Counted from the first letter of the stretch, positions 1 through 7,276 are shown. The stretch is 45,881 nucleotides of DNA from F23-B02 sp045642545 (GCA_045642545.1 JAZUJB010000090.1:1-45881), one strand, 5' to 3'. A program made the numbers and translations. The notes: a model not told the origin generated them from the sequence alone.

Positions 1-1265
1 ACAACCTGCACTTTGACGCAGAGGATATTGAATATCTCCGGGGCAGAAATATGTTCTCCGAGGGTTTCCTGGATTATCTGTCAAACTTCAAGTTCACCGG
101 CGACATCTGGGCCGTTCCCGAGGGAACGCCCATTTTCCCCCGTGAGCCCATCATGACCGTTCGCGCTCCCGCGATTCAGGCACAGCTTATTGAGACCTAT
201 GTTCTGCTTGAGCTGAACCATCAGAGCCTTGTTGCCACCAAGGCAAACCGCATCTGCCGCGCGGCAGAGGGACGCACCGTTTTGGAGTTCGGCTCACGCA
301 GAGCGCAGGGCATCGACGGCGCGGTTACCGGCGCAAGAGCAGCCTATATCGGCGGCTGCGCAGGCACTGCGTGCGCAGTGTCCGACACACGCTACGGCGT
401 TCCCGCAGGCGGCACGATGGCACACTCCTGGGTGCAGATGTTCGACACCGAATATGACGCATTCAAGGCATACTGCGAGACCTACCCCACCAACGCAACC
501 CTGCTCGTTGACACCTACAACTCCCTCAAGAGCGGTGTTCCCAACGCAATCCGCGCCTTTAACGAGGTGCTGCGTCCGCTCGGTATCGAGGAGTGCGGCA
601 TCCGCTTCGGCTCGGGCGATATGGCTTACCTCACTCAGAAGGCACGCGTTATGCTCGACGAGGCAGGCTGGCCGAAGTGCAAAATCACCGTATCGAACTC
701 CCTCGATGAGCGACTCATCACCGAGCTTCTCAAGCAGGGCGCAAAAATTGACGCCTTCGGCGTAGGCGAGCGACTCATCACCGCAAAATCCGACCCCGTG
801 TTCGGCGGTGTGTACAAGCTGTGCGCGGTTGAAAATGACGAGGGCGAGATTATCCCCAAAATCAAAATCAGCGAGAATGTCGGCAAGATTACAAACCCCG
901 GCTTCAAGAAGGTCTACCGTCTGTTCGACAGAGAAACGGGTATGGCAGAGGCGGACTACATCTGCCTGCACGACGAGACCGTTGACGACACAAAGCCCCT
1001 TGAGATTTGCGACCCCGATGCACGCTGGAAAACCAAGGTTATGGAGAACTTCGAGGCAGTCGAGCTGCTCGTTCCCATCTTCAGAAAAGGCGAGCTTGTC
1101 TACGAGTGCCCCTCACTCAAGGATATCAAGCGCAACTGCGCCTACGGCGTCAGCACACTCTGGCCCGAGGTCAAGCGCTTCGACTTCCCCCATCAGTACT
1201 ATGTTGACCTGTCCGAAAAGCTGATGAAGCTCAAGGACGAGATGCTTATGAAGGGCAGAGGCTGA
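1..1265 (+). CDS. pncB: Nicotinate phosphoribosyltransferase (5' end outside window)
   Basis: The reading frame is already open at base 3 and ends at a TGA at 1263-1265, so about 420 residues are visible and the N-terminus (probably about 60 residues) lies upstream. The enzyme joins nicotinate to PRPP, with ATP hydrolysis, to give nicotinate mononucleotide, the first step of niacin salvage to NAD. Visible signatures are EFGSRRAQGIDGA with the following GARAAYIGG, and GGTMAHSWVQMF, the AHS motif typical of the NAPRTase/NAMPT fold. The C-terminus (CPSLKDIKRNC and WPEVKRFDFPHQYYVDLS) is typical of the clostridial long form. It is followed after 2 bases by a NiaR-type repressor, which supports the NAD-salvage role. 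The family call is firm; the 5' end and promoter cannot be seen. Confidence 0.96.
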   Translation, partial: NLHFDAEDIEYLRGRNMFSEGFLDYLSNFKFTGDIWAVPEGTPIFPREPIMTVRAPAIQAQLIETYVLLELNHQSLVATKANRICRAAEGRTVLEFGSRRAQGIDGAVTGARAAYIGGCAGTACAVSDTRYGVPAGGTMAHSWVQMFDTEYDAFKAYCETYPTNATLLVDTYNSLKSGVPNAIRAFNEVLRPLGIEECGIRFGSGDMAYLTQKARVMLDEAGWPKCKITVSNSLDERLITELLKQGAKIDAFGVGERLITAKSDPVFGGVYKLCAVENDEGEIIPKIKISENVGKITNPGFKKVYRLFDRETGMAEADYICLHDETVDDTKPLEICDPDARWKTKVMENFEAVELLVPIFRKGELVYECPSLKDIKRNCAYGVSTLWPEVKRFDFPHQYYVDLSEKLMKLKDEMLMKGRG

Positions 1266-1267
1266 TT

Positions 1268-1774
1268 ATGGATGCTGCGGCAAGGCGTGAATATATAGTA
1301 AAGCGTCTGAAAAACGAAACCGAGCCGATAAGCGCGGCAAGCCTCGCGGCGGCGCTCTCGGTCAGCCGTCAGATAATCGTCGGCGATGTTGCGCTGCTTC
1401 GCGCCTCGGGTGAGAAAATCAGCAGCACGCCGCGCGGCTATGTGCTGGTCGGCGGCAGCGAGCGCAGCTATACCGTTGCGTGTATGCACGGCGGCGAGGA
1501 CACCGAAAAAGAGCTTTACATTATGGTCGATAACGGCTGCACCGTGCTGACCGTTGAGGTCGAGCATCCCGTTTACGGCCTGCTCACCGGTCAGCTTCAG
1601 CTTAAAAACCGCCACGATGTCAGGCAGTTTATTGAGAAAATGTCGGACGATGCCGCAAGCCCGTTGAGCATGCTCACGGGTGGCGTGCATCTGCACACCT
1701 TAGCCTGCCCCGATGCCGAGTGCTTCGAGCGCACAAAGGCTCAGCTTGCCGAGGCGGGACTGCTCTACTGCTGA
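1268..1774 (+). CDS. niaR: Niacin-responsive transcriptional repressor NiaR (HTH + 3H domain)
   Basis: The 168-residue protein has an N-terminal winged helix-turn-helix (about residues 5-58, with ISAASLAAALSVSRQIIVGD as the recognition part) and a C-terminal 3H domain (about 65-168). Histidines at 74, 100, 116, 141 and 143 and Glu82 are present. The 74/82/141/143 spacing matches the metal-binding set I recall for the Thermotoga NiaR structure. NiaR represses NAD synthesis and niacin-uptake genes when niacin is plentiful. It starts 2 bases after pncB ends, so the two are one transcript. A large palindrome in the promoter just downstream (1818-1857) is the likely operator. Length is normal for the family. 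Confidence in the family is high; the effector is inferred. Confidence 0.93.
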   Translation: MDAAARREYIVKRLKNETEPISAASLAAALSVSRQIIVGDVALLRASGEKISSTPRGYVLVGGSERSYTVACMHGGEDTEKELYIMVDNGCTVLTVEVEHPVYGLLTGQLQLKNRHDVRQFIEKMSDDAASPLSMLTGGVHLHTLACPDAECFERTKAQLAEAGLLYC

Positions 1775-1791
1775 GAAAAAATAAACAATCG

Positions 1792-1820
1792 TTGACAAAA
1801 CCATATAGAGAAGTTATAGT
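1792..1820 (+). promoter_or_regulatory. Sigma-A promoter for the PfoR/EIIC-like gene
   Basis: TTGACA (1792-1797), a 17-base spacer and TATAGT (1815-1820), near consensus. Its -10 overlaps the left arm of the palindrome at 1818-1857, so a bound repressor would block initiation. Confidence 0.85.
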
Positions 1821-1857
1821 GTGCTTTACAGATGTCTTGACACCTGTAAAGCACACT
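1818..1857. promoter_or_regulatory. 40-bp palindromic operator, probable NiaR box
   Basis: A 40-bp inverted repeat centred between 1837 and 1838. Its 14-base outer arms are perfect complements and 18 of 20 base pairs match overall. The centre is TGTC-TT-GACA, which resembles the core of NiaR boxes in Firmicutes as I recall them. It overlaps the -10 element and the start site of the next gene and lies directly downstream of niaR. The repeat could also fold as an RNA hairpin in the leader, but it has no U-tract placed for termination. Confidence 0.75.
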
Positions 1858-1884
1858 TAGTTTTTTATAAAAAGGTGAAATTAA

Positions 1885-2988
1885 ATGGCAAAGGTCAAAG
1901 CATTTTTAAAGCGCAAGGATGTTGAGGTCAGCCTCCGCCGCTATGGTATTGATGCCCTCGGCGCGATGGCGCAGGGACTTTTCTGCACCCTGCTTGTCGG
2001 CACGATTCTCGACACGCTCGGCACTCAGCTCGGCATCGGCTTCCTTGCAAAGCAGCTTATTGAAATAAACGGCGTGAGCTACACAATCGGCAAGTTTGCG
2101 TCATCGATGGTCGGCCCCGGTATGGCGGTGGCAATCGGCTTTGCGCTCAATGCGCCGCCGATGGTGCTGTTTTCGCTGATACCCGTCGGCTTTGCGACAA
2201 ACGCAATGGGCGGCGCAGGCGGTCCGCTTGCGGTCTATGTCGTGGCGGTTATTGCGGCGGAATTCGGCAAAATGGTCTCTAAAGAGACAAAAATCGACAT
2301 CCTCGTAACGCCCATCGTTACCATACTCATCGGCATCGGCCTTGCGTATTTCATTGCAGCGCCCATCGGCAAGGGTGCAATGGCTGTCGGCAAGCTGATT
2401 AAGTGGGCAACCACTCAGCAGCCCTTCGTTATGGGCATTCTTGTTTCCGTCATTGTCGGCATCGCGCTGACGCTGCCCATCTCCTCGGCGGCAATCTGCG
2501 CAGCACTCAGTCTCACGGGCCTTGCGGGCGGCGCTGCACTTGCAGGCTGCTGCGCGAATATGGTCGGCTTTGCGGTAATCTCCTTCCGCGAAAACCGCTG
2601 GGGCGGTGTTGTTTCGCAGGGACTCGGCACATCAATGCTGCAGATGGGCAACATTGTCCGCAACCCGAAGATTTGGATTCCCGCGATTGCCGCGAGCGCG
2701 ATTACGGGCCCCATTGCAACCTGCATTTTCAAGCTTGAGATGAACGGCGCGGCGGTGTCCTCGGGTATGGGTACCTGCGGCCTTGTAGGCCCCATCGGCG
2801 TGTGGACGGGCTGGGCAAATCCGAGCGCCGATGCGCTGCTTGACGGCGCGGCGGCAATCGCACCGACGGCTGCCGACTGGCTCGGCCTTGCACTTGTGTG
2901 CATTGTTCTGCCCGCAATTCTTGCTTGGGCATTCGGCAAAATCTGCCGCAGTCTCGGCTGGATTAAGGACGGCGACCTTAAGCTGTAA
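1885..2988 (+). CDS. PfoR/PTS_EIIC_2-family membrane protein, probable niacin-regulated transporter
   Basis: A 367-residue polytopic membrane protein with roughly nine or ten hydrophobic segments. Glycine-rich blocks such as GFATNAMGGAGGPLAVYV, SFRENRWGGVVSQGLGTS and SSGMGTCGLVGPIGVWTGW place it in the PfoR / EIIC-like family (PTS_EIIC_2). Proteins of this type are often annotated as toxin regulators or PTS IIC components, although no IIA or IIB gene is nearby. It has its own sigma-A promoter with an overlapping NiaR-type palindrome and follows pncB-niaR, so niacin or a precursor is the likely cargo. I recall that comparative genomics has described a nicotinate-regulated transporter family of this kind. 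The start ATG has the ribosome binding site AAAGGTGA 7 bases upstream. The family is seen in the sequence; the substrate is inferred. Confidence 0.8.
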   Translation: MAKVKAFLKRKDVEVSLRRYGIDALGAMAQGLFCTLLVGTILDTLGTQLGIGFLAKQLIEINGVSYTIGKFASSMVGPGMAVAIGFALNAPPMVLFSLIPVGFATNAMGGAGGPLAVYVVAVIAAEFGKMVSKETKIDILVTPIVTILIGIGLAYFIAAPIGKGAMAVGKLIKWATTQQPFVMGILVSVIVGIALTLPISSAAICAALSLTGLAGGAALAGCCANMVGFAVISFRENRWGGVVSQGLGTSMLQMGNIVRNPKIWIPAIAASAITGPIATCIFKLEMNGAAVSSGMGTCGLVGPIGVWTGWANPSADALLDGAAAIAPTAADWLGLALVCIVLPAILAWAFGKICRSLGWIKDGDLKL

Positions 2989-2998
2989 GATAAAACAA

Positions 2999-3030
2999 AA
3001 AGCAACGAAAGCATTTGCTTTCGGTGCTTT
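2999..3030 (-). terminator. Hairpin terminator shared by convergent genes
   Basis: A 15-bp stem with one mismatch (2999-3013 with 3016-3030). On the minus strand it is followed by TTTTGTTTTAT, so it best serves the DivIVA-like gene. On the plus strand it follows the EIIC-like gene but lacks a good T-tract. Confidence 0.65.
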
Positions 3031-3042
3031 GTTCGTAAGCGC

Positions 3043-3522
3043 TTATTTTGTTGTTGCCATGGTGACGAGTGCCTGCTTGAGTCTGAAAATCTGAGTTGCC
3101 TGAGTTACATTCAGCTCGTCAAGCTGCTTGTTTATCTTGTCGATTGCGTCAAGCTGGTGCGCGGACAAGCCGGTGCTGCCTGCGGTGCTTATCGCCATTG
3201 CCTCGGCATCAGCCTTTGCCTTTTCGATGATTACATCAGCCTCGGCCTTTGCCTTTGCAAGAATTGTTTCTGCCTTCAGCTTTGCGTCGCCGACGATGCT
3301 CTCGGCCTGAATTTTTGCCTCGGTCAGAAGGGCAGAGGTGTCAACTGCGGGCTCATTTTTCTTCTCGGCTGCGCCCTTGCGGAGCTTCTCGTTTTCGGAA
3401 ATCAGCTCCATAACGCCTGCCTTGAACTCGTCAAGCACAGCGTCGACCTTGTTTGCGTTATAATATTTCTGCTTTGCAATGTCAAAGCTTATTGAATCAA
3501 GATATTCTTTGGTAATAGCCAT
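3043..3522 (-). CDS. DivIVA-like coiled-coil protein
   Basis: A 159-residue soluble protein. The N-terminal part (about 1-50) resembles a DivIVA lipid-binding head: the ITKEYLDSISFDIAKQKYY segment is followed by KVDAVLDEF. Residues 60-110 form a strongly charged Ala/Lys/Glu coiled coil built on repeats such as AKAEADVIIEKAKADAEA. DivIVA-like proteins mark negatively curved membrane at poles and septa and recruit division or envelope enzymes. No yggT/sepF cluster is next to it, so this is a stand-alone paralogue rather than the classical division-cluster copy. The start ATG has a GGGGG-type ribosome binding site and a good promoter at 3553-3581. Role beyond polar or septal scaffolding is unknown. 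Confidence 0.7.
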   Translation of the reverse strand: MAITKEYLDSISFDIAKQKYYNANKVDAVLDEFKAGVMELISENEKLRKGAAEKKNEPAVDTSALLTEAKIQAESIVGDAKLKAETILAKAKAEADVIIEKAKADAEAMAISTAGSTGLSAHQLDAIDKINKQLDELNVTQATQIFRLKQALVTMATTK

Positions 3523-3552
3523 TTATACAACCCCCGAATTGTGTATAAGTGG

Positions 3553-3581
3553 ATTTTAGCACCAATCAACAGAAAATTCAA
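3553..3581 (-). promoter_or_regulatory. Sigma-A promoter for the DivIVA-like gene
   Basis: Read on the minus strand: TTGAAT (3576-3581), a 17-base spacer and TAAAAT (3553-3558), about 30 bases upstream of the start codon. Confidence 0.7.
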
Positions 3582-3653
3582 GCATCGTGAGATGCTTCTT
3601 GTCCGATTATACGCTTCATCTAATCGTTTTTTCCATAACTCGACCGGTGAGTA

Positions 3654-3737
3654 CAGACAATGTCGACAAAAAACGGTCGGGGTACCGCAGTAAAGGCTAC
3701 GGCTTGCGTATAACCGGATAAGAAGTGCCTCACGGCA
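3654..3737 (+). repeat. Interspersed repeat module R2, copy 1
   Basis: 84 bases, same length and orientation as 9076-9159 and roughly four-fifths identical by eye. Shared blocks include CAAAAAACGGTCG and TACGGCTTGCGTATAAC. It abuts module R1. Confidence 0.75.
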
Positions 3738-3790
3738 CCACCCTTCAGTCAGCTGCGCTGACAGCTCCCCTCAAGGGGCGCCTTGTGCTC
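3738..3790 (+). repeat. Interspersed repeat module R1, copy 1 (53 bp)
   Basis: 52 of 53 bases match 6204-6256. It contains two self-complementary hairpins: GTCAGC-TGC-GCTGAC and CCCCT-CA-AGGGG. Similar short repeats are common between genes in clostridial genomes, to my knowledge, without an assigned function. Confidence 0.85.
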
Positions 3791-3800
3791 TTTTTCACCG

Positions 3801-3866
3801 CACCGATTGGTTGATGTACAGACTAAACTTTAGCAGGCAGTAAACAGTCGGGTTATGGCAGTGAAG
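3801..3866 (-). repeat. Interspersed repeat module R3, copy 1 (inverted)
   Basis: 66 bases whose reverse complement closely matches 9010-9075. Shared blocks on the minus strand are CACTGCCATAACCCGAC and CTGCCTGCTAAAGTTTAGTC, and the module ends in a CATCAACC motif. Confidence 0.8.
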
Positions 3867-3872
3867 ATTAGC

Positions 3873-4307
3873 TCAGGGGGCGCAACGAACTAAAAGCATA
3901 CCGCCGGTCATAAGCGCAAGGCCGACATATTTTGACCAGCCGAACGCGACCTTCTCGCTGCCCATAAGCCCGAATGCGTCGATAAGCGCCGCAACCAGCA
4001 GCTGCGAAATGAGTATAATGGATATGGCGAGCGTAGTGCCGAGATTTTTGATGCCGAGCATAACGGTGAGCGTAATCACAAGCCCGAGCAGACCGCCGAG
4101 CCAGTACAGCTTGTTCACCTGACCGAGCTCGGAAAAGCTGCCCTGCCGATAAAAAATCAGAACGCAGAGCGCGAGCGCAAAGGCCGTGCCCTGCACGAAT
4201 GCGTTTGCCTCCATATTGCCGATGCCCTCGCCGAGCCGTGTATTCATAACGCCCTGAACGCTCATCGACATACCCGCAATTATGCTGAAAATAATTCCCC
4301 AAAGCAT
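3873..4307 (-). CDS. DMT-superfamily inner-membrane protein, YdcZ (DUF606) family
   Basis: A 144-residue, very hydrophobic protein with about five membrane segments: the half-size DMT protein of the YdcZ/DUF606 family, which are thought to work as dimers or pairs. Typical family sequence includes the N-terminal GMSMSVQGVMNTRLGE and KLYWLGGLLGL. I chose the start at 4307 because the minus strand carries AAGGGTGG 7 bases before that ATG. An in-frame codon at 4331 lacks a ribosome binding site. Repeat module R3 ends a few bases past its stop codon. No partner gene or substrate clue is nearby. Confidence 0.8.
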   Translation of the reverse strand: MLWGIIFSIIAGMSMSVQGVMNTRLGEGIGNMEANAFVQGTAFALALCVLIFYRQGSFSELGQVNKLYWLGGLLGLVITLTVMLGIKNLGTTLAISIILISQLLVAALIDAFGLMGSEKVAFGWSKYVGLALMTGGMLLVRCAP

Positions 4308-4336
4308 TTTATATCCACCCTTTTCAATCAATACAC

Positions 4337-4365
4337 TTGTAAATGCTGCCGATTTGTGCTAAAAT
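4337..4365 (+). promoter_or_regulatory. Sigma-A promoter for pheB
   Basis: TTGTAA (4337-4342), a 17-base spacer and TAAAAT (4360-4365), giving a leader of about 45 bases before the pheB start codon. Confidence 0.7.
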
Positions 4366-4415
4366 TCCGTTGCGTAAATACATTTGACCGCGAGATGCAG
4401 ACAGGAGGTAATCAT

Positions 4416-4859
4416 ATGCCCACAGGAAAGCCGAAGTACTATCTTATAAAAGCCGATGCGCTGCCCGAGGTTTTTGTCAAGGTTAACGAGGCAAAATCGC
4501 TGCTCGAAACGGGCGAGGCTCGCACGATTGCCGAGGCTGTTGACCGCGTGGATTTAAGCCGCAGCGCGTTTTATAAGTACAAGGACGCGATTACTCCCTT
4601 CCGCGATATGAAGCGCGACACGATTATGACGCTGCACATCAAGCTGCACGACAAGCCCGGCACGCTTGCCGCCGTACTGTCTATCTTTACCGAATCGGGA
4701 ATAAATATTCTGACGATAAATCAGAGCATTCCGGCAAACGGCGTTGCGCTCGTAACGGTTTCCGTCGTAACCGAGAGCGTGCTCGTTGCATCCGATGAGC
4801 TGCTTGCGCGACTTATGTCGGTAGCAGGCGTCATCGGCGCGGAGATTATGGCAGGCTGA
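4416..4859 (+). CDS. pheB: ACT-domain protein PheB (UPF0735)
   Basis: A 147-residue protein with an N-terminal helix-turn-helix-like region (about 1-65, including IAEAVDRVDLSRSAFYKYKD) and a C-terminal ACT domain (about 70-145) that opens with the DKPGTLAAVLSIF ligand-binding loop. This is the normal PheB length and layout. The start is fixed by AGGAGG at 4403-4408, 7 bases before the ATG. ACT domains bind amino acids and regulate amino-acid pathways. Here the gene sits directly before an aspartokinase that has lost part of its own ACT region. PheB genes are often next to homoserine dehydrogenase, so a regulatory role in aspartate-family synthesis is plausible but not shown. Confidence 0.9.
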   Translation: MPTGKPKYYLIKADALPEVFVKVNEAKSLLETGEARTIAEAVDRVDLSRSAFYKYKDAITPFRDMKRDTIMTLHIKLHDKPGTLAAVLSIFTESGINILTINQSIPANGVALVTVSVVTESVLVASDELLARLMSVAGVIGAEIMAG

Positions 4860-4878
4860 GCCTCAACTGAATACAATG

Positions 4879-4909
4879 AAGTAGGACCGACGGTCCTACT
4901 TCTTTCTTT
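4879..4909 (+). terminator. Terminator or attenuator between pheB and aspartokinase
   Basis: A perfect 10-bp stem (4879-4888 with 4892-4901) with a 3-base loop, followed by CTTTCTTT. It separates two genes that look like one operon, so it may set a partial read-through ratio. Confidence 0.7.
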
Positions 4910-4921
4910 TGGGGGAATACC

Positions 4922-5878
4922 ATGCTGATAGTACAAAAATTCGGCGGAAGCTCGGTTGCCGATGCCGAAAGAATCAGGCGCGTTGCCGGCATAATCGCAG
5001 ATACAAAGCGCCGCGGCAACACTCCGGTGGTCGTACTGTCCGCCAGAGGCGACACGACGGATGCGCTGATATCCGATGCCGCGCAGCTAACTCAAATGCC
5101 TCCGAAGCGAGAGATGGATGTGCTGCTGTCAACGGGGGAGCTTGGCTCGGTTGCGCTTATGGCGATGCAGCTGCACTCCATGGGCCTTGACTGCATATCC
5201 CTCTCAGGCCGTCAGGCAGGCATCTTCACCGATGCCGCGCACGGCGAGGCAAGGATAAAAAACATAAACACCCGCAGACTTAAGCGTGAGCTTGAGGCAG
5301 GTCGGATAGTGCTTGTCGCGGGCTTTCAGGGCATAGATGAAAACGACGATGTAACCACGCTCGGGCGCGGCGGCTCGGACACAACGGCGGTTGCGCTTGC
5401 CGCGGCGCTGCACGCCGACCGCTGCGAAATATACTCCGATGTTGACGGAATTTACACCGCAGACCCCCGACTCGTATCGGGCGCGGAAAAGCTCGATAAA
5501 ATTGACCGCGCGGATATGCTTCTGCTTGCCCTCGGCGGCTCGCAGGTGCTGCACTCGCGCTCGGTTGCGGCGGCGATTGATTACGATGTCGATGTGATGC
5601 TGCTGTCGAGCTTCGTCAAAGCTGACGGCACGCTGATGACGAGGCTAAATGAGCGCCCTGCCTTGTGCGGAGTTACGCGCGATAAGCACTCAAACAAAAT
5701 CAGCGTAGTGGGGCAGGGAGTAACGCCCGCAACGCTCGCCGAAACGGTGGCAGTGCTGAGTCAGAGCGGGATTGTTGTGCAGTCGGGCGAGTGCGCCGAG
5801 GGCGTGTGCGCGGTAACCGTCGACCCCGATTGTGTGCTGCCCGCCCTGCAGCTTGTGCATAAAAAATTCTTCGGATAA
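4922..5878 (+). CDS. Aspartokinase, short form with a single ACT domain
   Basis: The protein has 318 residues against roughly 400-450 in usual monofunctional aspartokinases. The catalytic domain is complete: KFGGSS at 6-11, STGELGS at 70-76, TLGRGGSDTTA at 146-156 and SDVDGIYTADPR at 172-183. It phosphorylates aspartate, the entry to lysine, threonine, methionine and diaminopimelate synthesis. After the TLM..L linker at about 237-241 only one ACT-like unit remains (about 256-318, KISVVGQG to LVHKKFFG). It aligns with the second ACT of normal enzymes, so the first appears deleted. A GGGGG ribosome binding site precedes the ATG. A full-length aspartokinase lies at 14885-16198, so the cell carries two isozymes, and this one probably has altered feedback control. 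Confidence 0.88.
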   Translation: MLIVQKFGGSSVADAERIRRVAGIIADTKRRGNTPVVVLSARGDTTDALISDAAQLTQMPPKREMDVLLSTGELGSVALMAMQLHSMGLDCISLSGRQAGIFTDAAHGEARIKNINTRRLKRELEAGRIVLVAGFQGIDENDDVTTLGRGGSDTTAVALAAALHADRCEIYSDVDGIYTADPRLVSGAEKLDKIDRADMLLLALGGSQVLHSRSVAAAIDYDVDVMLLSSFVKADGTLMTRLNERPALCGVTRDKHSNKISVVGQGVTPATLAETVAVLSQSGIVVQSGECAEGVCAVTVDPDCVLPALQLVHKKFFG

Positions 5879-5890
5879 TGCAGAAAATAT

Positions 5891-5926
5891 AAAAGATGCA
5901 GACTATTTATTATGTCTGCATCTTTT
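5891..5926 (+). terminator. Intrinsic terminator after aspartokinase
   Basis: A perfect 13-bp stem (5891-5903 with 5914-5926) and a 10-base loop. The 3' arm ends in TTTT, 12 bases after the stop codon. Confidence 0.85.
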
Positions 5927-6026
5927 CATATGTTGGTTTAAGTTCGCCTTAACTATAGCTTGCAGTATACGGTTGAGCCTCGGCAAAAACGATTAGCTGA
6001 AGCGTCGCAACGGTATTGAAAAAATT

Positions 6027-6074
6027 TTTCTTTGTGTTGCCAAAGAAAAGTTGCAAAAGAAACGCAACCAAGGG
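6027..6074 (+). repeat. 48-bp repeat R4, copy 1
   Basis: 48 of 48 bases are identical to the reverse complement of 13693-13740. It contains TTGCCAAAGAAAAGTTGC followed by AAAAGAAACGCAACC and is embedded among R3-type sequence in both places. Confidence 0.9.
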
Positions 6075-6203
6075 GTGGCGGGAGCCACTTTTAATTCGGT
6101 TATAGGCTGACCTTAGTCGATACTGCAGTGTCCCGACCGTTTACTTCCGACATAGTTTGTACTATCATTCGATGGGTGAAAATTGTACTTCTATTTTGCG
6201 TAG

Positions 6204-6256
6204 CCACCCTTCAGTCAGCTGCGCTGACAGCTCCCCTCAAGGGGAGCCTTGTGCTC
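6204..6256 (+). repeat. Interspersed repeat module R1, copy 2
   Basis: One substitution from 3738-3790. As in copy 1, it is followed directly by an inverted R3-type module that starts with the CACCGCACCGAT block. Confidence 0.85.
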
Positions 6257-6260
6257 TCTT

Positions 6261-6354
6261 GCACCGCACCGATAGGTTGATGGACAAACGAAACTTCTGC
6301 TTGCACTCACCGGTCGGGTTGTGGCAGTAAAGACACGCAGAAGCGGTGCAACGA
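6261..6354 (-). repeat. Interspersed repeat module R3 relative, inverted
   Basis: The reverse complement carries CGTTGCACCGCTT, TCTTTACTGCC, a CCGACCGGTGAGTGCA block and CATCAACC. The same blocks occur at 13433-13530 and 13764-13820. Confidence 0.65.
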
Positions 6355-6367
6355 AACTAAACACGGC

Positions 6368-7237
6368 TCACGCCGTGACCCAGCGGATGATATAGTCGGC
6401 GAATTTCTGCGTTGCGGGGCTCTGTCGGCTGAGCTCGGGAATGGCAAGGCCGATTGTGCGCCTTGAGGGCGGTACAAGCTCCTTAATCGCAACATTGTCG
6501 TTCCTGCCCTTGAGCAGCAGCTCGGGCATAATCGAAATGCCGAGTCCCTGCTCAACCATTGCGATGATTGCGTAGTCGTCCTTTGTGGAGAACCTGATGT
6601 TCGGCTTGACACCTGCTGCGGAAAGCGCGCGGTTTGCGTCGTGGTTTGAGGTTTCAAGCAGGGTGATGAACGCCTCGGTTTCGCACTCAACGAGAGGGAA
6701 CTTCGGGTAGGTGGCAAACTTGTGGTCGGGCGGCAGAATGGCAAGCAGCCTGTCCTGCATCAGCGGCACGCACTCGCAGTTGACATTCGCGGGCATATTT
6801 ACGAAGCCGAGGTCTATGCTGCCCTCAAGTATCCACTGCTCAACATCGTGGTAGTCGCCGTTAAGCAGCTTAATCTCAACATTGGGGAAGTCGCGCTGAA
6901 ACTCCTTGATTACGCCGGGCAGCCAGTGAACCGCAACGGAGGTGAATGCGCCGATGCGCACCGTGCCGAAGTCAAGGCCGCGGATTGCGGAAACCGTCTG
7001 CTTTAGCTGCTCCTCATAGTTGAGCATACCGCGCACGGAGGGCATAATTCTCTCGCCCTCGGAGGTGAGGCGCACGCCTGCGCGCGAGCGGGAGATGACG
7101 GCAAAGCCGAACTCCGACTCGAGATTGTTTATCGTGTGGCTGACCGCTGACTGAGTGCAGCCGAGCGCCTCGGCCGCCTTCGTAAGACTGCCGAGCTCGA
7201 CGACCTTTGCCAGGGTTGAGTACTTTGAAATGCTCAT
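6368..7237 (-). CDS. LysR-family transcriptional regulator
   Basis: 289 residues. The N-terminal winged HTH (about 1-60) shows the classical LysR pattern, with LGSLTKAAEALGCTQSAVSH. The rest (about 88-289) is the periplasmic-binding-like effector domain. It is divergent from the sodium/proline symporter gene putP across 177 bases that contain alternating ATGAA/TTCAT half-sites (7251-7276), the usual LysR arrangement of autorepression plus control of the divergent gene. Its effector is unknown; proline or a related solute is the natural guess from context only. The start ATG at 7237 has an AAGGTGA ribosome binding site. Confidence 0.9.
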   Translation of the reverse strand: MSISKYSTLAKVVELGSLTKAAEALGCTQSAVSHTINNLESEFGFAVISRSRAGVRLTSEGERIMPSVRGMLNYEEQLKQTVSAIRGLDFGTVRIGAFTSVAVHWLPGVIKEFQRDFPNVEIKLLNGDYHDVEQWILEGSIDLGFVNMPANVNCECVPLMQDRLLAILPPDHKFATYPKFPLVECETEAFITLLETSNHDANRALSAAGVKPNIRFSTKDDYAIIAMVEQGLGISIMPELLLKGRNDNVAIKELVPPSRRTIGLAIPELSRQSPATQKFADYIIRWVTA

Positions 7238-7250
7238 AAAATCACCTTGT

Positions 7251-7276
7251 ATGAAAAATATTCATATTAAAATGAA
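7251..7276. promoter_or_regulatory. Likely LysR operator array in the divergent promoter region
   Basis: Two overlapping inverted repeats share a central arm: ATGAA-N5-TTCAT (7251-7265, a T-N11-A-type box) and TTCAT-N6-ATGAA (7261-7276). They sit beside the LysR start codon, about 70 bases upstream of the putP promoter. Confidence 0.55.

Larger units (their letters stand above)
3523..3872. other. Intergenic region A, filled by interspersed repeats
   Basis: No gene is visible in these 350 bases. They hold the divIVA-like promoter, then three repeat modules: 3654-3737 (also at 9076), 3738-3790 (also at 6204) and 3801-3866 (inverted copy of 9010-9075). The repeats run up to the stop codon of the DMT gene. 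Confidence 0.75.
5879..6367. other. Intergenic region B, terminator plus repeats
   Basis: 489 bases between convergent genes and no credible ORF. The region holds the aspartokinase terminator, the 48-bp R4 repeat, an R3-like stretch near 6131-6150, R1 copy 2 and an inverted R3 relative that reaches to just before the LysR stop codon. Confidence 0.75.

Noticed and set aside
3601..3870. Possible CRISPR array from the repeated blocks in the intergenic regions
   Set aside because: The repeats are long, unequal, few and spread over 10 kb in both orientations, with no regular spacers and no cas genes.
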